Source: Microscillaceae bacterium (GTDB taxonomy: Bacteria; Bacteroidota; Bacteroidia; Cytophagales; Microscillaceae). Taken from it: 25,320 nucleotides of DNA. A model generated the notes under the pieces. The model searched no databases. It was given only the letters and a program-made list of their open reading frames with translations, and was not told where the DNA came from. Location of the stretch: NCBI GenBank assembly GCA_003483885.1, contig DMXI01000344.1, positions 1 through 25,320 of the forward strand, given 5' to 3'. Positions 21,441 through 25,320 of this stretch are shown here, piece by piece (position 1 is the stretch's first letter; each line of letters begins with the position of its first letter). The position numbers were made by a program, and so were the translations under genes.

Positions 21441-24400
21441 TTAGTCACCTTGAATCACCAAACGAGTAGTCCAGGAATCATCCCCCCACTTGACTTGAAA
21501 CAAATAAACACCTGCGGGTAATTTGGGTAAGTTTAAGAAAATGGATTGTTTGCTGCGTGGCAAACCTGTTTTTTCAAATACCACCTGTCCTTGCAAATTG
21601 GTGAGTTGTAGTTCGGCTTGGGCAGGCAAAGCGGGTAACTTTAACTGAAATTGTTGTTTGCCAGGGTTTGGGAATAAACCTATTTGTTGTTTCAACTGTT
21701 CAGCTACTCCTACTACAAAGCTGTTGATTACCACCAGGGTTCTTTGGGTGGTGGCACTACAGCCCTGAGTATTGTGGGTAGTGAGGGTAATGTTAAAGGA
21801 GCCGGTTTGGGTAAACAATTGCAAAGGATTGGCGAGGGTAGAAGTATTACCATTCCCAAAATCCCATTGATAAGCCACTGCACTAGTAGCCGTATTGCTG
21901 AAGCTAAGAGTATCGGTAGTGCCTATGTCTAAAGTATCGGTACGCATGACGATGGCATCGTTCCAGGCGTTACAATCTATTACATTCAGGGTTTTTACCA
22001 ACGAATCTACACAGCCTCCCGCGGAAGTTACCTTGAGTTTGACTTGATAATTACCTGCGGTAGTATAAGTTTGAGCAGGAGGAGTTTGACCTACAAAAGT
22101 TTGCCCATTACCAAAATCCCACTCCCATTGAGTCGCTGCTGTACTTTGATCGGTAAAAGTGACAGGTGCTGTATTGGTAAAAACAGTTTGATTGGTACCA
22201 AACTGAGCAGTTGGACTGCTGGCTAAGCTCACGATCACTTGTTTTGCTGCACTTGCTTGCAATGAGTCTCGGTTGACCACATAAAATGTGTCATTTACGG
22301 TAATATTATTGAGTGCCAGAGAGCGGCCATTGAACAATAAAATTGACTTAGAGGCATCGGCAAAAAAGTCAAAGTTATTGCCATTAGTAGGTGTCAAACT
22401 TACTGAACTTCCTTTACATACGCTTACATTACTAATAGCAGGGGTTGGCCCCGTTTTGGCGATCAAAAATTGAGCATTGGCATCAGTAGCCACTTGTTGT
22501 AGTGCAGTGAGATTATCTGCTGCCATTACTGCAAAAGCTACCAGGCGAGTTTCGTTATTGGCAATGTTGGTTAAATGAGCACCTACCACATGAGACACAT
22601 CTTTTTCAGTGACAATACTATGCTGAGTGAGATCAGTATTAGAAAGTGTGGTAAACTTTTCGCCAGTAGTAAAGTCATTATTAATATTTATGTCGATAGA
22701 AGATTTGTTCTCTATGGCGTAGTGAGTTTTGGCCTGAGAAGTGAGAAGTTTCACCCCAGCATAAATATTTTGGCCTTTGTCAAAGGCATAACCAAAACCA
22801 TTGGTGGCATCCCAATTTACGGTGTTTTCGTCAGGATCGTTGATATTCCAATCGGCAAAAATACCCGCATATAAATTATTAATAGTAGCACCGCTAATGT
22901 TTCGGATTTTGTATTCAACAATGACAAAGTTATTCTTATTGGTACCCTTCCAAGCTCGGGTTCGCTGAAGCACCTCTACCTGTATACGTTCTGTATTGTC
23001 GGTAATATCTTCATAACTAACCGTAATATCTTGCAAAGTATCGTTATTGGTCAAATATTGTAAACTAGAAAGCTTACTTGTAAACTTACTGTCGCGGGTA
23101 AGGGTCGCGCTTCCGTCAGTGCTTACCACCGAGTTTGAAACTTGGGTACTATTAAGCCCAATCATCAACCCCGCTTCATCCAAAATCGTTTCCCCTTTGT
23201 AATTTAAACCTAAGGCCAAAGATTGACTGGCGTCAGGGGAATTATATACAGCCAAACGACCCACATCGTTTAGGGTAAGTTTCAATTCGTTGATATTCAA
23301 ATCGGCTCGCTTGTCGGTACTGGTGCTAGGGTTGAGCGTTTCGTAAAACGAAAGCGTATGCAGCGTTGTAGCGCCATCCTTGAAGGTAAGCGTAAACAAC
23401 ACCCGAGTATTGGCGGCAGTACCAGCATCAATATTTACTACAAACGGCGCCGCCACATTACCTGTGACTTCTTGGGTGGCCACTGCCCCCAGAGTAGCCG
23501 TATTTTGAGTAATATTGACCAAAGGAGAGGTAGAACTTAACTCCACCTGTAAATTGGTAATGGCTGTTAGTTGATTTTTGAAGTTACAAATAATCTGAGT
23601 AGTGGTTCCAGCGGCAGCCGTCGTGTTTCTGGTGTGAGATTCTAGTGACAAAAATTTAGGATTGGCTTCCGTGACTGCTTTTTGCACATCTAATAAACCT
23701 GAACCTAGTTTTTCGACATAAGCACTATTGGCTGCCAAGCCATAAATGGCATTGGCGTTTGCCGTAGCTCGTAAGCGTGCAATTACTTGAGCGGCATTGA
23801 GCGAGGGGTATTGTACCCTCACCAGTGCGGCGGCTGCCGCCGCCATAGGGGCCGAAAACGAAGTGCCTGAAGCAGTGCCAGTACCACCGTTGTTCTTAAG
23901 TGTAAAAATATCTTTCCCAGGGGCAATAATTCCTACCTTTTCATTGTAATCCACCGGAGCAAAGCGGTGATCGTTTTCATCGGTAGAAGTTACACTTAGT
24001 ACAATGTCAGAATAAGACGCTGGGTACCAATATCGCTCGGTACCAGTCGTAAAACTTGTCACATCTTGTCCAGCCGCACCTACCAGTACTACATCATATT
24101 TCTCTACAATTGCCCTTAGAAAGTCGTGTTCAAACTGGCTAGGATCTCCGGGACGACCCCAGGACATATTAATTACTTTGGCTCCGTCAATCGCCGCATT
24201 GCTTACCCCATTTAGCCCAAAAAAAGTGGTGTTGGCGTCGTTATTGGCTTTGATGGCAATATATCTACAATTATAGGCAATACCCGCAATGTTTTCTCCA
24301 TTGTTGGGCGTAGCAGAGGTAATGCCCACTGCCTCGGTACCATGACTGTCCTGATCACCCGTATATCTTAGGTTGTTGTCAGTAGTAGGAAAGTTGCCAA

Positions 24401-25058
24401 TATCGAGAGCCCCCGCAAAATTTGTCCTTAGATCGGTATGTACATAATTAGTGCTTACATCAATATCAAAACCAAAGTCAACCACTCCAATAATCATAGA
24501 TGGATCACCAGTTTGCACGTCCCAGGCCTCCTTGGCTTTTATTTTGTCCAAATAAGTTTGGCTAGACAACTGAGGGTCATTGGGCGTTAAAAAAGGTTTA
24601 CGATTGGGAATTTTAAGGCTTTGATAACGATACATAGGTTCGGCATATACCACATTGGGTTGTTGACGGAGCAGCGTAATGGCTTTTTCTAAATCCATTG
24701 CCAGTGGCACCTGTATTGTATATATACCCGAAAGCTGCGATAACCCATTGCTAGCCAGTTCATTAGGAGCTAACTCTGCTTTGTTGGCACTGGTGCGGGG
24801 CAGGAGTCCGTGTGGGTACATTTCTACCGGGCTATTGGCTTTTAGATCTGCTAATACCTTGGGTTGTTGATAACTAAGCGTAGTATTGCGTCCATAAGTA
24901 GGAGCTTGGGTGGCATTGGGCTTCAATTTATAAACAATCATCCCAGCCACATAATTCTTGGTGGTAACGTCTTGGGCAAAATGGAATGGGCCTTGTTGAG
25001 CCTGAGCAGTGTATAACGTAACTAAACAGAATAATAAGCAAATGACTATTCTTCTCAT
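21441..25058 (-). CDS. T9SS-secreted S8 subtilisin-like protease with PKD domains
   Basis: A 1205-residue exported protease. Order: signal peptide (MRRIVICLLFCLVTLYTAQA), a propeptide-like region to about 160 (ending with the inhibitor-I9-like VVYAEPMYRY), S8 catalytic domain about 185-460, a long beta-rich region of unknown type to about 850, two PKD domains (about 951-1027 and 1040-1111, each with WDFGNG), and a T9SS type A sorting domain at 1126-1205 beginning IGLFPNPGKQQF. The triad is D194 (VVDFGFD), H239 (DSHGTE) and S400 (GTSFSAP). At the oxyanion-hole position, where AAGN is normal, the sequence reads AAGQD with Q331, so activity may be changed. It is expected on the cell surface or released. 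A terminator follows; the promoter was not found in the 260 bases upstream. Confidence 0.94.
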   Translation of the reverse strand: MRRIVICLLFCLVTLYTAQAQQGPFHFAQDVTTKNYVAGMIVYKLKPNATQAPTYGRNTTLSYQQPKVLADLKANSPVEMYPHGLLPRTSANKAELAPNELASNGLSQLSGIYTIQVPLAMDLEKAITLLRQQPNVVYAEPMYRYQSLKIPNRKPFLTPNDPQLSSQTYLDKIKAKEAWDVQTGDPSMIIGVVDFGFDIDVSTNYVHTDLRTNFAGALDIGNFPTTDNNLRYTGDQDSHGTEAVGITSATPNNGENIAGIAYNCRYIAIKANNDANTTFFGLNGVSNAAIDGAKVINMSWGRPGDPSQFEHDFLRAIVEKYDVVLVGAAGQDVTSFTTGTERYWYPASYSDIVLSVTSTDENDHRFAPVDYNEKVGIIAPGKDIFTLKNNGGTGTASGTSFSAPMAAAAAALVRVQYPSLNAAQVIARLRATANANAIYGLAANSAYVEKLGSGLLDVQKAVTEANPKFLSLESHTRNTTAAAGTTTQIICNFKNQLTAITNLQVELSSTSPLVNITQNTATLGAVATQEVTGNVAAPFVVNIDAGTAANTRVLFTLTFKDGATTLHTLSFYETLNPSTSTDKRADLNINELKLTLNDVGRLAVYNSPDASQSLALGLNYKGETILDEAGLMIGLNSTQVSNSVVSTDGSATLTRDSKFTSKLSSLQYLTNNDTLQDITVSYEDITDNTERIQVEVLQRTRAWKGTNKNNFVIVEYKIRNISGATINNLYAGIFADWNINDPDENTVNWDATNGFGYAFDKGQNIYAGVKLLTSQAKTHYAIENKSSIDININNDFTTGEKFTTLSNTDLTQHSIVTEKDVSHVVGAHLTNIANNETRLVAFAVMAADNLTALQQVATDANAQFLIAKTGPTPAISNVSVCKGSSVSLTPTNGNNFDFFADASKSILLFNGRSLALNNITVNDTFYVVNRDSLQASAAKQVIVSLASSPTAQFGTNQTVFTNTAPVTFTDQSTAATQWEWDFGNGQTFVGQTPPAQTYTTAGNYQVKLKVTSAGGCVDSLVKTLNVIDCNAWNDAIVMRTDTLDIGTTDTLSFSNTATSAVAYQWDFGNGNTSTLANPLQLFTQTGSFNITLTTHNTQGCSATTQRTLVVINSFVVGVAEQLKQQIGLFPNPGKQQFQLKLPALPAQAELQLTNLQGQVVFEKTGLPRSKQSIFLNLPKLPAGVYLFQVKWGDDSWTTRLVIQGD

Positions 25059-25320
25059 AAAGGGATAAACTAAATCAACTATTTACTTCTGGTAATGCGT
25101 TTTAGACAAGAAATGTAACCACCATCTTGGAATGAATCTCCTGACATTAGCCAATTTCTCGTGTAGCATGTACTTTACAAAGGCTTGGATTATTGTACCA
25201 AAACCTTTTTAATTTTCTAATACATATACGAATACACTTTTGTGCAGTCTACAAGTTGCCTTAGATTTTTGGTTAATCCTTCAGGTTTTAGTTATTTAAG
25301 AGTATGAAGTCATCTCGACT

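Noticed and set aside
21242..21448. 68-codon minus-strand frame between the subtilase and desaturase genes
   Set aside because: It spans the subtilase terminator and the purine-rich spacer, with low-complexity residues and no start signal.

Overview
The window reads as chromosomal DNA from a Bacteroidota bacterium, most likely a marine gliding-type member of the Cytophagales (Microscilla/Flammeovirga-like; the genus is a guess). The evidence is: a secreted protease with PKD domains and a type IX secretion (T9SS) C-terminal tail, a hybrid two-component regulator with propeller repeats and an AraC output domain, several promoters of the Bacteroidota form TTTG-N19/21-TAnnTTTG, and weak or absent Shine-Dalgarno sites. 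The DNA is AT-rich and gene order is loose. No tRNA, rRNA, CRISPR array or transposase was seen.

Layout. 1-230: a nested inverted repeat and an octamer-periodic tract. 230-1650: a DUF2721-type membrane protein diverging from an RluA-family pseudouridine synthase. 1658-5653: a giant hybrid sensor (HTCS). 5654-6144: AT-rich spacer with a terminator. 6145-6969: an outer-membrane beta-barrel protein. 7085-11314: a murD-ftsW-murG peptidoglycan operon with a long leader and a heptamer-periodic spacer between murD and ftsW. 11326-12995: HxlR regulator and DinB-like gene facing each other, with a four-helix-bundle (S23/IVS-type) gene between them, framed by 33-base inverted repeats. 13113-14821: a small orphan gene, a Crp/Fnr-type regulator and a divergent short-chain dehydrogenase. 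14834-16741: a TPR-SpoIIE phosphatase. 16906-19255: an operon of two small membrane proteins, one with an SRPBCC domain, diverging from an AraC regulator. 19256-21074: an operon of fatty acid desaturase and ADP-ribosylglycohydrolase. 21377-25058: the T9SS-exported subtilase.

Working together. MurD, FtsW and MurG act in succession in making and polymerising lipid II, and are the only clear pathway block. The HxlR promoter, an inverted repeat at its start site, and a 12-base word shared with the DinB promoter suggest one small regulon. The AraC/membrane-SRPBCC pair and the Crp/SDR pair look like regulator-target divergent units.

The most unusual item is the four-helix-bundle cassette at 11784-12336. 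Its arms begin in the stop codons of both flanking genes, and each arm is itself a heptamer-periodic tract. Together with the other short-period intergenic tracts it suggests a family of small repeats spread between genes in this genome. The second notable item is the subtilase, where glutamine stands at the position of the oxyanion-hole asparagine.
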